From Sphingobacterium sp. (GTDB taxonomy: Bacteria; Bacteroidota; Bacteroidia; SpSt-205): a stretch of DNA of 13,416 bases. The DNA lies in the NCBI GenBank assembly GCA_028276345.1, contig JAPYWM010000014.1:1-13416 (forward strand), given 5' to 3'. Made by a program: the position numbers and the translations under genes. Every line of letters begins with the position of its first letter. Position 1 is the stretch's first letter. The notes beneath the pieces are model-generated. The model did not search any database. It had not been told where the DNA came from and saw only the letters and a list, made by a program, of their open reading frames with translations. Below are positions 7,147-13,416 of this stretch, in pieces.

Positions 7147-8970
7147 ATGTTTATGCTTTTCCGAAGGGGGCTGGTGCTGGGATGGCTTTTGGCTCTCGCA
7201 CTCACCTGGGCAGGGTGCTCCTCTTCCCGCCAGCCTGAAGGCAACCCTTATGCTTCGGCGCAGACGGAGCCCACCCGCGGCGATTGGGTTGTCTGCCATA
7301 ACCTCTCTGACCCGGACCAGCTCAACCCCACCAACTACCAAGGCGCCGATGCCGGCTACATCGTTGGCAATATCTTCATGAGCCTACTCACCGTGGATCC
7401 CCGAGATACGAACTTCCCGTATGTGCCGGCCTTAGCGAAAGACCTGCCCGAAATCTCCCCCGACGGGCTCCGCTTCACGTTTGAGATTCACCCGGCGGCT
7501 ACCTGGGACAACGGCACCCCCGTTACCGGCGAGGACTTCGCCTTCTCCGTCAAAGTCATCAAAAATCCCTTAGTGGATTGTGCTCAGCTGCGCCCTTATT
7601 ATGAGTTCATCAAAGATGTCATCGTAGACCCTAAAAATCCCCGGCGATTCATCGTTGTGACAAAACAAAAGTATATGTTAGCGCTGTCTTCTATCGGGAC
7701 GCTCTATGTATTGCCGCGTTATATTTACGACCCGGAAAACCTCATGGGACGCTACAGCATCCCCGAGCTGGATGAGAAGGGCGAGAAGCTCCGGAATGAC
7801 CCCAATATCCAGAAGTTTGCTCGGCGCTATAATGCCATGCAGCGGGAGCCAGAGCATATTGTGGGGTGTGGGCCGTACCTCTTAGAGCGGTGGGAAACTG
7901 GCCAGCAGGTGGTGCTTCGCCGAAAGGCTCGCTGGTGGGCCGACACCTTAGAAGGCATTGCCTACGAGGCCTACCCTGATAAGCTCATCTACCGTGTCAT
8001 CAACGACCCCAATACCGCTATCACCAACCTCAAGGCGCAAAAGTTAGATGTCATGAATGCCATTCCCGCCAAAGACTTTATCCAGCTGAAAGCCAATACC
8101 GGTTTTACTACGCATTTCAACCTGCATACGCCGCCGATGTTTGCATATTCTTACATTGGCTTAAATATGCGTCCTCAGGGAAGGCCGCCTGTCTTTACCG
8201 ATAGACGGGTACGGCGGGCGCTCGCCCACCTCCTGGATGTAGATATGCTGATCAAGAAGTTTTCCTATGGTATGGCGCAGCGGATTACAGGGCCGCTGTA
8301 CCCTATGCAGCGGGGCTCCTATAACGACACACTACCTCCTATTCCGTACGACCCCGCAAAGGCGGCCCAGCTCTTAGACGAAGCAGGCTGGATAGACCGA
8401 GATGGCGATGGCATCCGCGAAAAAATGATAGATGGCCGCAAAGTCAACCTGGAATTCGAGATTCTCACGAATGCCGGCAACGAAGTCCGCCTCCAGATTG
8501 CGCGCATCCTCCAACAAGAAGCCCAAAAAGTCGGTATAAAAGTCAATATAACCTCGTTAGACTGGTCTATCTTTTTGGAACGTACGAAAAAACATGAATT
8601 TGATGCGTACATCGGTGCCTGGATCGGTTCTCACAATCCGCAGGACCTCAAACAAATCTGGCACACGAAGAGCTGGGCAGAGGGCGGGTCTAACTACGTA
8701 GGTTTTGGTAATGACGAAACCGATCGCATCATCGAGCTGATCCGGGAAGAGTTAGATAAAACCCGTCGCGACTCGCTCTATCGCCTCTTTCACGCGATCG
8801 TGTATGAGGAGCAGCCGTACATCTTTCTCACTGCCCCGTATGAACGGATCGCTATTCACAAGCGGTTTCGGAATGCCTACACAAGTCCTATCCGGCCGGG
8901 CTTTTTCCCCAGCGGCTTCTGGACACCCAAAGAACATGTCCGCTACGGAAAAACCGAAGCCATGCGCTAA
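7147..8970 (+). CDS. ABC transporter substrate-binding lipoprotein, family 5 (peptide/nickel type)
   Basis: Extracytoplasmic solute-binding protein of the family that captures oligopeptides, nickel or related compounds for a DppB/DppC-type permease. ATG 7147 gives 607 residues; an in-frame GTG at 7141 is possible but would sit at or before the predicted transcript start. The N-terminus has two Arg, a hydrophobic core and a lipobox-like TWAGC with Cys24 (Trp at -3 is unusual), so a membrane-anchored lipoprotein is expected. Family motifs: DGLRFTFEIHPAATWDNG near 106-123, GCGPYLLERW near 240-249, FTDRRVRRALAHLLD near 350-364 and GWIDRDGDGIRE near 414-425. The permease gene follows 13 nt after the stop. 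The exact substrate cannot be read from sequence. Confidence 0.92.
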   Translation: MFMLFRRGLVLGWLLALALTWAGCSSSRQPEGNPYASAQTEPTRGDWVVCHNLSDPDQLNPTNYQGADAGYIVGNIFMSLLTVDPRDTNFPYVPALAKDLPEISPDGLRFTFEIHPAATWDNGTPVTGEDFAFSVKVIKNPLVDCAQLRPYYEFIKDVIVDPKNPRRFIVVTKQKYMLALSSIGTLYVLPRYIYDPENLMGRYSIPELDEKGEKLRNDPNIQKFARRYNAMQREPEHIVGCGPYLLERWETGQQVVLRRKARWWADTLEGIAYEAYPDKLIYRVINDPNTAITNLKAQKLDVMNAIPAKDFIQLKANTGFTTHFNLHTPPMFAYSYIGLNMRPQGRPPVFTDRRVRRALAHLLDVDMLIKKFSYGMAQRITGPLYPMQRGSYNDTLPPIPYDPAKAAQLLDEAGWIDRDGDGIREKMIDGRKVNLEFEILTNAGNEVRLQIARILQQEAQKVGIKVNITSLDWSIFLERTKKHEFDAYIGAWIGSHNPQDLKQIWHTKSWAEGGSNYVGFGNDETDRIIELIREELDKTRRDSLYRLFHAIVYEEQPYIFLTAPYERIAIHKRFRNAYTSPIRPGFFPSGFWTPKEHVRYGKTEAMR

Positions 8971-8971
8971 A

Positions 8972-8979
8972 TATGTTTG
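8972..8979 (+). promoter_or_regulatory. TAnnTTTG (-7-like) element before the first permease gene
   Basis: TATGTTTG fits the Bacteroidota -7 consensus and ends 4 nt before the ATG at 8984. It fills most of the 13-nt gap between the binding-protein and permease genes, so if active it is an internal promoter giving a leaderless permease transcript. Chance is possible for one motif of this size; the placement repeats that seen at 5955 and 7131. Confidence 0.4.
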
Positions 8980-8983
8980 ACTT

Positions 8984-10399
8984 ATGACGGCGTACTTACT
9001 GCGGCGGATACTTTTTTTCGTTCCGACGTTGCTAATAATCACGCTGCTGTCGTTTATCATCAGTCAGAGTGCGCCGGGAGACCCTGTGGAGCAGATGCTG
9101 TCGGGTCAGCAGAGCGGAGGTGAGCAGATAGCCGAGCGCCAGGCTAATGAGGCCGCTTACCTGCAAAAGCGCCGGGACTTGGGCCTGGATTTGCCCGTGT
9201 TTTACTTCTCTATCGGCCCGCTGGCCGAGCCCGACACCCTCTACAAAATCCCCAAAGTCCCGGTGCAGGATGCGCTGCGCCGACTGGTGTATAAGTTTGG
9301 CAACTGGGAGGCGGTTCAGCGCTACTATCAGGCCCTTCTGCAGCTGGAAGAGGCTTTTTACGCGAGGGCGAGCGACTCTGCCTGGAAAGGCACCGATCGC
9401 ACGGAAGCCCGCGCCCTCCTGGTGCTCCTACCCCAGGAGAAAAACTACGACGAAATTCTGCACAAGCTCACGCTTCTGGAGCGGTATTTGATCCCGGCCC
9501 TGCGGCCAGCTTACGAGGAGGTCGTGTCCGCCGCAAAAGCCCTTTCCACCGAGGCCACCCCCTGGAAAATCTACGTTCCCACCATCCACTGGTACGGCAC
9601 GCAAAATCAATACCACCGCTGGCTGATGGGCCTTTTCCGGGGTGACTTTGGGATTTCTTACCAAGATAAACGCCCGATTACCTCCAAGCTCGGCGATGCC
9701 GTGCGCTGGTCTATCGTTATCAATCTCATTTCTATTGTGCTGGCGTATCTCATTGCCATCCCGTTAGGGGTCCAATCCGCCGTGCATCGAGGCCAGTGGC
9801 CGGATCGCGTGATTAGCACGACCCTCTTCATGCTGTATTCGCTGCCGACCTTCTGGATAGGGACGATGGCAATCGTGTTTTTGTGTGGAGGGGAGTATCT
9901 GGATATTTTCCCGCCGGGGGGAGTTCAGAGTACGGAACATTCGCCCGACTGGCCCTTCACCAAACGGCTCCTGGACTGGATTTATCATCTGATTCTGCCC
10001 GTGATCGTGTATACTTACGGCTCCCTTGCTTTTCTCAGCCGACAAATGCGCAGCGCCCTGTTAGAGGTGTTGGGCCAGGACTACATTCGTACCGCCCGTG
10101 CCAAAGGCCTCCCGGCAAGGCTCGTGATCTGGAAACACGCCTTTCGAAACTCCCTCATCCCTATCATCACCTTGCTGGCGTCAATCTTTCCGGGTATGAT
10201 TAGCGGGTCTGTCATCTTGGAGAGCATTTTTTCTATTCCGGGCATGGGCTTTTTGAGCTATGGGGCTATGATTGCGCGGGATTATCCAGTGATTATTGCG
10301 GTCTTTACGATCGGGGCTGTTTTGACGCTGATAGGGATACTGGTAGCGGATATTTTGTACGCCGTGGTAGATCCGCGCATTAGTTACAGCCGAAGATGA
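8984..10399 (+). CDS. DppB-type ABC permease with large extracytoplasmic insertion
   Basis: Integral membrane permease of the BPD_transp_1 (peptide/nickel) family, 471 residues against a usual 305-340. The N-terminus is typical (MTAYLLRRILFFVPTLL, TM1 about 9-29, then QSAPGDP). The text LGLDLPVFYF (67-75) leads normally to the RGDFGISY segment (219-226), but here about 130 extra residues (about 78-208) separate them. The extra part is polar, rich in Tyr, Glu and Arg and apparently helical, and should face the periplasm. Further membrane segments follow at about 243-265, 278-300, 336-352, 390-412 and 433-458. The cytoplasmic coupling (EAA) loop is DYIRTARAKGL (366-376), followed by KHAFRNSLIP. 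Similar long forms occur in Bacteroidota as far as I recall. The stop overlaps the next start by 4 nt (ATGA). Confidence 0.92.
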   Translation: MTAYLLRRILFFVPTLLIITLLSFIISQSAPGDPVEQMLSGQQSGGEQIAERQANEAAYLQKRRDLGLDLPVFYFSIGPLAEPDTLYKIPKVPVQDALRRLVYKFGNWEAVQRYYQALLQLEEAFYARASDSAWKGTDRTEARALLVLLPQEKNYDEILHKLTLLERYLIPALRPAYEEVVSAAKALSTEATPWKIYVPTIHWYGTQNQYHRWLMGLFRGDFGISYQDKRPITSKLGDAVRWSIVINLISIVLAYLIAIPLGVQSAVHRGQWPDRVISTTLFMLYSLPTFWIGTMAIVFLCGGEYLDIFPPGGVQSTEHSPDWPFTKRLLDWIYHLILPVIVYTYGSLAFLSRQMRSALLEVLGQDYIRTARAKGLPARLVIWKHAFRNSLIPIITLLASIFPGMISGSVILESIFSIPGMGFLSYGAMIARDYPVIIAVFTIGAVLTLIGILVADILYAVVDPRISYSRR

Positions 10400-11685
10400 G
10401 TGAAGCGAAAATAAGTTACTCGCCGCGGGCGAGAGCCTGGCAAGCCTTCAAAGAAAACAGGTTGGCGCTCTTTGCGCTAAGATTCACGGGGGTGCTGGTG
10501 CTGATAGCCCTCCTGGCGGACTTTTTAGCCTACAATAAGCCCATTGTGGCATCGTACCAGGGGGAGGTGATTTGGCCGATATTTCGGGACTACTGGGAGG
10601 CGCTCACGGGACGGCCGCAATGGCCCGGGCCGCTCCGGGTGGCTGATTGGCGTGTTCTACCGGTGGATTGGGCCTTATGGCCCCCCGTCCGCTACAGCCC
10701 GGAGGAGCTTGACCTACGCAATGCTCCCGCTGTCGGCCCCTTTGACGAACAGATTACGCGTTCTACCGCCGAGCGCCACTGGCTTGGTACCGACAACCTC
10801 GGTCGGGACCTCTTAGCAGGTCTCATCCATGGCACCCGCATCTCCCTCTCGGTAGGGCTGGTGTCAGTGGGCATCTCGGCCATCCTTGGGATTCTCTTAG
10901 GGGCGCTGGCTGGGTATTTTGGCGACAATACCTTGCAAGTCAGTCGGGCTTCGCTGATTTTTGGCATCCCCGGGCTATTTTTAGGGCTGTATTATGGCTT
11001 TTACCTGCGGCGTTATGCCCTGGGCGAAGCTCTGGGCGAAAGCTTCTTCAGTTTCTTAGGGTCATTAGGCACGTCTCTCCTCGTAGCGGCCATAGTAACC
11101 ACCCTTTTCTGGCTTCCCTCCCGTCTCCTCAAAAAGACCCCCTGGGGCGCCAAACCCCTCTACCTCTGGATAGACATCTCCATTAGTCGCCTGATTGAGA
11201 TCATGATTTCCCTGCCCACGACGCTTTTGATTTTTACCATTGCGGCCATTGCGAAGCCGAGCCTATTCCTGGTGATGGCCGTGATAGGGCTCACGTCCTG
11301 GACGGGCATTGCCCGGTTCATGCGGGGAGAAATGCTCAAAGTGCGGCAGTTGGATTTCATTCAGGCGGCCCGGGCGCTGGGGTATTCTGACCTACGTATC
11401 ATTTTCGTCCATGCATTGCCGAATGCCTTTGCGCCGGTGCTGGTATCTATTGCCTTTGGGATAGCCTCGGCGATCCTGGTGGAGTCGGGCTTGAGCTTTT
11501 TAGGGATTGGCGTGCCGCCGGAGACGGTGACCTGGGGTTCCCTGTTAGCCTCGGCCCGTAGTGCCACGGGCGCCTGGTGGCTCGCCATCTTCCCGGGGTT
11601 AGCTATCTTTCTCGTTGTAACCCTCTTCAACATCTTAGGTGAGGGTATTCGGGACGCTATCGACCCTAAGCTCCAGCAGCGTTGA
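10396..11685 (+). CDS. DppC-type ABC permease with two insertions
   Basis: Second permease of the importer, 429 residues where DppC relatives have about 290-300. It starts in the usual way (AWQAFKENRLALFAL, TM1 about 25-45). A longer than normal extracytoplasmic stretch rich in Trp and Pro (about 48-115) precedes HWLGTDNLGRDLLAGLIHGTR, a family hallmark. After GALAGYFGD (169-177) there is an insertion of about 75 residues containing two hydrophobic stretches (about 186-203 and 222-241) before the regular RLIEIMISLPTTLL segment resumes. The EAA loop is FIQAARALGY (321-330), followed by HALPNAFAP. GLSFLGIGVPPETVTWG and the C-terminal GEGIRDAIDPK are canonical. Two added helices would keep the overall topology unchanged. 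No ATPase gene follows in the operon. Confidence 0.92.
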   Translation: MSEAKISYSPRARAWQAFKENRLALFALRFTGVLVLIALLADFLAYNKPIVASYQGEVIWPIFRDYWEALTGRPQWPGPLRVADWRVLPVDWALWPPVRYSPEELDLRNAPAVGPFDEQITRSTAERHWLGTDNLGRDLLAGLIHGTRISLSVGLVSVGISAILGILLGALAGYFGDNTLQVSRASLIFGIPGLFLGLYYGFYLRRYALGEALGESFFSFLGSLGTSLLVAAIVTTLFWLPSRLLKKTPWGAKPLYLWIDISISRLIEIMISLPTTLLIFTIAAIAKPSLFLVMAVIGLTSWTGIARFMRGEMLKVRQLDFIQAARALGYSDLRIIFVHALPNAFAPVLVSIAFGIASAILVESGLSFLGIGVPPETVTWGSLLASARSATGAWWLAIFPGLAIFLVVTLFNILGEGIRDAIDPKLQQR

Positions 11686-12392
11686 GCTCGCTCCTGCTTG
11701 TTGGAGGCATAGTCTGGACGATTCTGCTGGGTATCTGGGCGTACAGGCTTTCGGCGCATGACTTGTATGCCAATAGGCTCTGGGTGGGCTTCTGGATAGC
11801 TAAGCGGCTGCTCCTGCGGTTTGGGCTGGGGATGGCGCTCTTGTGGGGGATTGGGGCTTCGGTGGCGCCTCCTGAGCCGCACTATCGGATTCTGATTGTG
11901 GAGGCCGCCCTGCCCGAAGCCTGGGAGAAAGCCGACTCCCTTTTACGCCAGCGGTATGCGGGCATCAAGACAGGGCTTTTAGCGGTGAAGAGCAGTCAGG
12001 CGATTTGGGTGGTGCCGCCGACGGACGATCCGGCGCTCTTTCGGTGGGTGGGGCAGATTCGCCCCCAAGCGGCTCTCGAAGTGTCTGAAGCCACCCCACG
12101 CTACCTCACTGCGCTCAACCCGTATCTCCCTTTCACCCGGCAGATCATCTGGATAGGCAGCCGACCCCCAAACAGTCCCCTACAGAACCTCCACCTTCTC
12201 TGGTGCGGGAAAAAATCCCCCCCTCCAGGCAGCCTCCCCGTTTTTTTCAGTGTCAGTAGCCTGCCTTCGCCAGCTATTCCCCTCTCTGAGGTGCAGATTG
12301 CCCTGCTTTTAGCTGGGGGGTGTGTGCTCCTGCTCCTTTTGGGGGATGGCCTCATAGGTTATATCCTGCGGCAAGATTTGCCCCTTAAGTAG
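11682..12392 (+). CDS. Membrane protein of unknown function, possible VWA-like domain without MIDAS
   Basis: Not assigned to a family. The 236-residue frame starts at TTG 11682, overlapping the permease stop (TTGA); the first in-frame ATG comes only at codon 51 and would cut away the first membrane segment. Hydrophobic segments lie at about 3-20, 43-61 and 205-227. Between the second and third is a soluble region of about 140 residues with alternating strands and helices: YRILIVEAA, AWEKADSLLRQRY, IKTGLLAV, SQAIWVV, DDPALFRWVGQI, RQIIWIGS. The layout (two N-terminal TMs, alpha/beta domain, C-terminal TM) recalls BatA/BatB proteins, whose VWA domain has a similar helix 1 and GLVAF-like strand. 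The DxSxS metal site is absent (VEAAL in its place). This resemblance is an inference by eye. The 3' end overlaps the dnaX extension on the other strand by 84 nt. Confidence 0.7.
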   Translation: MSSLLLVGGIVWTILLGIWAYRLSAHDLYANRLWVGFWIAKRLLLRFGLGMALLWGIGASVAPPEPHYRILIVEAALPEAWEKADSLLRQRYAGIKTGLLAVKSSQAIWVVPPTDDPALFRWVGQIRPQAALEVSEATPRYLTALNPYLPFTRQIIWIGSRPPNSPLQNLHLLWCGKKSPPPGSLPVFFSVSSLPSPAIPLSEVQIALLLAGGCVLLLLLGDGLIGYILRQDLPLK

Positions 12393-12752
12393 CTGTAAGA
12401 AGCTTGTGAGTACGGGGTTGGCCTCTGTTAGGCGCTGCCAGCGCTCCATGGCGTTTTGAAGCATACGAAGCTCAGGGTACTTTTCGGGAAAAGCCCGCAA
12501 AAGTACCTCTACGTGGGGATGGGCCAGCTTTTTTTCTAAAAACCTTTGCAGTTCAGTGGCGGACTTTTGCGATAGGAGTACGTGGTGTTCGCTGGGAAGG
12601 TGCAGGATGCAAGTGAGGCCCTGGATTTCGTAGGCGTTTTTCTGGATAGCGGTGCTAAAGAAGGTATTAGCGCCCCGGAGGCGGGTGTATTCGGCGAGGG
12701 CTTTTTGCCAGGCTTGTAGCGAGGGTGGCTCAGGCGGCCGAGCCGCTATGAC
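12309..12752 (-). CDS. dnaX: DnaX -1 frame extension (tau-like C-terminal domain)
   Basis: On the minus strand the frame one base back from the dnaX frame is open without a stop from the A-run (12752) to TAA at 12311-12309: 147 codons with no plausible start at its 5' end. The translation begins VIAARPPEPP, continues the proline-rich linker, then SLQAWQKALAEY, a mixed alpha/beta stretch (EIQGLTCILHLPSEHHVLL, LAHPHVEVLLRAFPEKYPEL), and ends with RWQRLTEANPVLTSFLQLL. The last part resembles the end of Bacteroidota DnaX proteins as I recall them (a segment around 'NP-L--L'). I read it as the tau-specific C-terminal domain, made only when ribosome or RNA polymerase slips on the A-run. The alternative is a single base missing from the assembled homopolymer, in which case this is simply the end of a continuous dnaX. 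The final ~28 codons lie opposite the membrane protein gene. Confidence 0.75.
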   Translation of the reverse strand, partial: VIAARPPEPPSLQAWQKALAEYTRLRGANTFFSTAIQKNAYEIQGLTCILHLPSEHHVLLSQKSATELQRFLEKKLAHPHVEVLLRAFPEKYPELRMLQNAMERWQRLTEANPVLTSFLQLLKGQILPQDITYEAIPQKEQEHTPPS

Positions 12753-12761
12753 TTTTTTTTT
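12734..12761 (-). promoter_or_regulatory. Probable dnaX frameshift/slippage signal: A9 run, A AAA AAG, hairpin
   Basis: In the dnaX reading frame the minus strand reads GTA AAA AAA AAG TCA TAG. Nine A's occupy 12761-12753, and the heptamer A AAA AAG (12758-12752) is in the correct phase for -1 slippage. The zero-frame stop TAG (12748-12746) comes two codons later. Five nt after the heptamer, GCGGC (12746-12742) can pair with GCCGC (12738-12734); an alternative stem pairs GGCTC (12744-12740) with GAGCC (12731-12727). E. coli dnaX uses the same heptamer for ribosomal frameshifting and Thermus dnaX uses an A9 run for transcriptional slippage. Confidence 0.72.
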
Positions 12762-13416
12762 ACTTCTTGCAGGCTCTGGGGTAGGTCTACAAGGCCGGTA
12801 GAGGAGTCAGACTTTTGGGCAGGGGACTTTGGGGGGGGAGGGGGGGGTACAGGTGTCTGGGAAGTGGCCACTTGCGGAGACGCAGCGGTGGCAGGCGTCG
12901 GCGAAGGGGCTGCCTGTAAAGCCTGGTACAGCAGGGCGATTTTACTGAGGGCGACTTCGACGGCGATCTCGGGTGCCCGGGTGAAGGTAAGCCGCCTATC
13001 GGCTTCCAGGAGGATATCCAGCCCATGCAGGAGGAAGGCCCGGCTGTAGAGGGGGGCGGTTTCGCGATAACGCTGCTGGTAGTTCGGCGGGATGCTCTCA
13101 CTAAGGGCCTGGGGTGCCTCCTGCGCTAAAAGCAGATGCCGAAAGTGCTCCATCAGGCCCACGAGCAGGGTACCCGGCTCATATCCTGCCGCCACATATC
13201 GGCGAAAGCTTAGCAGGGCCTCTTCGGCATTGAGGTGGCGCAGGGCCTCACTTACCGCAAAGAACGCATCATAATCCAGCACTTCCAGTGCCTGGAGCAC
13301 GCCCTGGTAGGTGAGACTCCCTAAGCGGCTCACAAGCTGGTCAAAAAGACTCAGCGCATCACGAAGCCCCCCCTCAGACTTGGCTGCGATGAGGAAGAGG
13401 GCATCGTCGTTGGCCT
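12746..13416 (-). CDS. dnaX: DNA polymerase III subunit gamma/tau (DnaX), 3' part of the zero frame
   Basis: DnaX is the clamp-loader ATPase that loads the beta sliding clamp and, in the tau form, ties the loader to polymerase and helicase. The gene enters from the right edge. The first visible residues (DDALFLIAAKSEGGLRDALSLFDQL, 13408-13334) are the end of the AAA+ lid region with its sensor 2 GGLRDA motif. The collar domain follows (YQGVLQALEVLDYDAFF to KIALLYQAL). Next comes a linker rich in Pro, Ala, Thr and Ser with six consecutive prolines, encoded by two C8 tracts. The zero frame ends ...QEVKKKS at TAG 12748-12746, directly after the A9 run, giving a gamma-like product of which about 222 residues are in view. 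A GTG at 13333 is internal. The ATPase motifs lie outside the window. Confidence 0.93.
   Translation of the reverse strand, partial: ANDDALFLIAAKSEGGLRDALSLFDQLVSRLGSLTYQGVLQALEVLDYDAFFAVSEALRHLNAEEALLSFRRYVAAGYEPGTLLVGLMEHFRHLLLAQEAPQALSESIPPNYQQRYRETAPLYSRAFLLHGLDILLEADRRLTFTRAPEIAVEVALSKIALLYQALQAAPSPTPATAASPQVATSQTPVPPPPPPKSPAQKSDSSTGLVDLPQSLQEVKKKS

Noticed and set aside
9292..9299. TAAGTTTG, a TAnnTTTG match inside the DppB-type permease gene
   Set aside because: It lies deep in coding sequence with no gene start nearby; treated as chance.
12309..12500. A separate small gene on the minus strand starting near 12500
   Set aside because: The same frame stays open back to the A-run at 12752 and continues the dnaX linker, so a -1 extension of dnaX explains it better than a stand-alone 63-codon gene.
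1..13416. CRISPR arrays, tRNA/rRNA genes, insertion sequences or prophage genes
   Set aside because: No direct-repeat arrays, clover-leaf candidates, transposase motifs or phage-like genes were seen on either strand.

Overview
The window looks like chromosomal DNA from a moderately GC-rich member of the Bacteroidota or a closely related lineage. Three things point there: the fused LpxC/FabZ protein, a DUF1571 protein carrying a LysM domain, and promoter-like TAnnTTTG elements with no recognisable Shine-Dalgarno sequences in front of genes. The species cannot be named from this sequence. No RNA genes, insertion sequences, prophage or CRISPR arrays are visible.

Region 1 (1-5868, all + strand) is a tightly packed, operon-like row: the 3' part of lpxD, an lpxC/fabZ fusion, a small ABC ATPase, a LysM/DUF1571 secreted protein, a 2,4-dienoyl-CoA-reductase-like SDR, and a PolX-family protein. 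Gaps are 3 nt or less, or the genes overlap by 4 to 50 nt. The first two genes make lipid A precursors and fatty acids. The later ones have mixed roles (transport ATPase, envelope protein, redox enzyme, DNA repair nuclease), so shared function is not obvious. The PolX protein keeps all nine PHP metal ligands but has lost the polymerase aspartates.

Region 2 (5869-7140) holds a complete nuoD without other complex I genes next to it. A TAnnTTTG element lies directly in front of its start codon.

Region 3 (7131-12392, + strand) is a peptide/nickel-type ABC import set: a lipoprotein family 5 binding protein and two permeases, followed by a membrane protein of unknown function whose middle part resembles a VWA fold without metal-binding residues. 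Both permeases are much longer than the family norm because of insertions. No matching ATPase genes are in the window.

Region 4 (12309-13416, - strand) is the 3' part of dnaX, converging on region 3. Its reading frame stops right after a run of nine A's containing the slippery heptamer A AAA AAG. The -1 frame then stays open for 147 codons and reads like the C-terminal domain of a tau subunit. This is the most interesting object in the window: a likely programmed frameshift or transcriptional slippage site, with a potential hairpin 5 nt downstream. What looks like a 350-nt gap is therefore coding. The second main observation is that TAnnTTTG elements sit 4-8 nt before three start codons, which suggests leaderless or nearly leaderless mRNAs.
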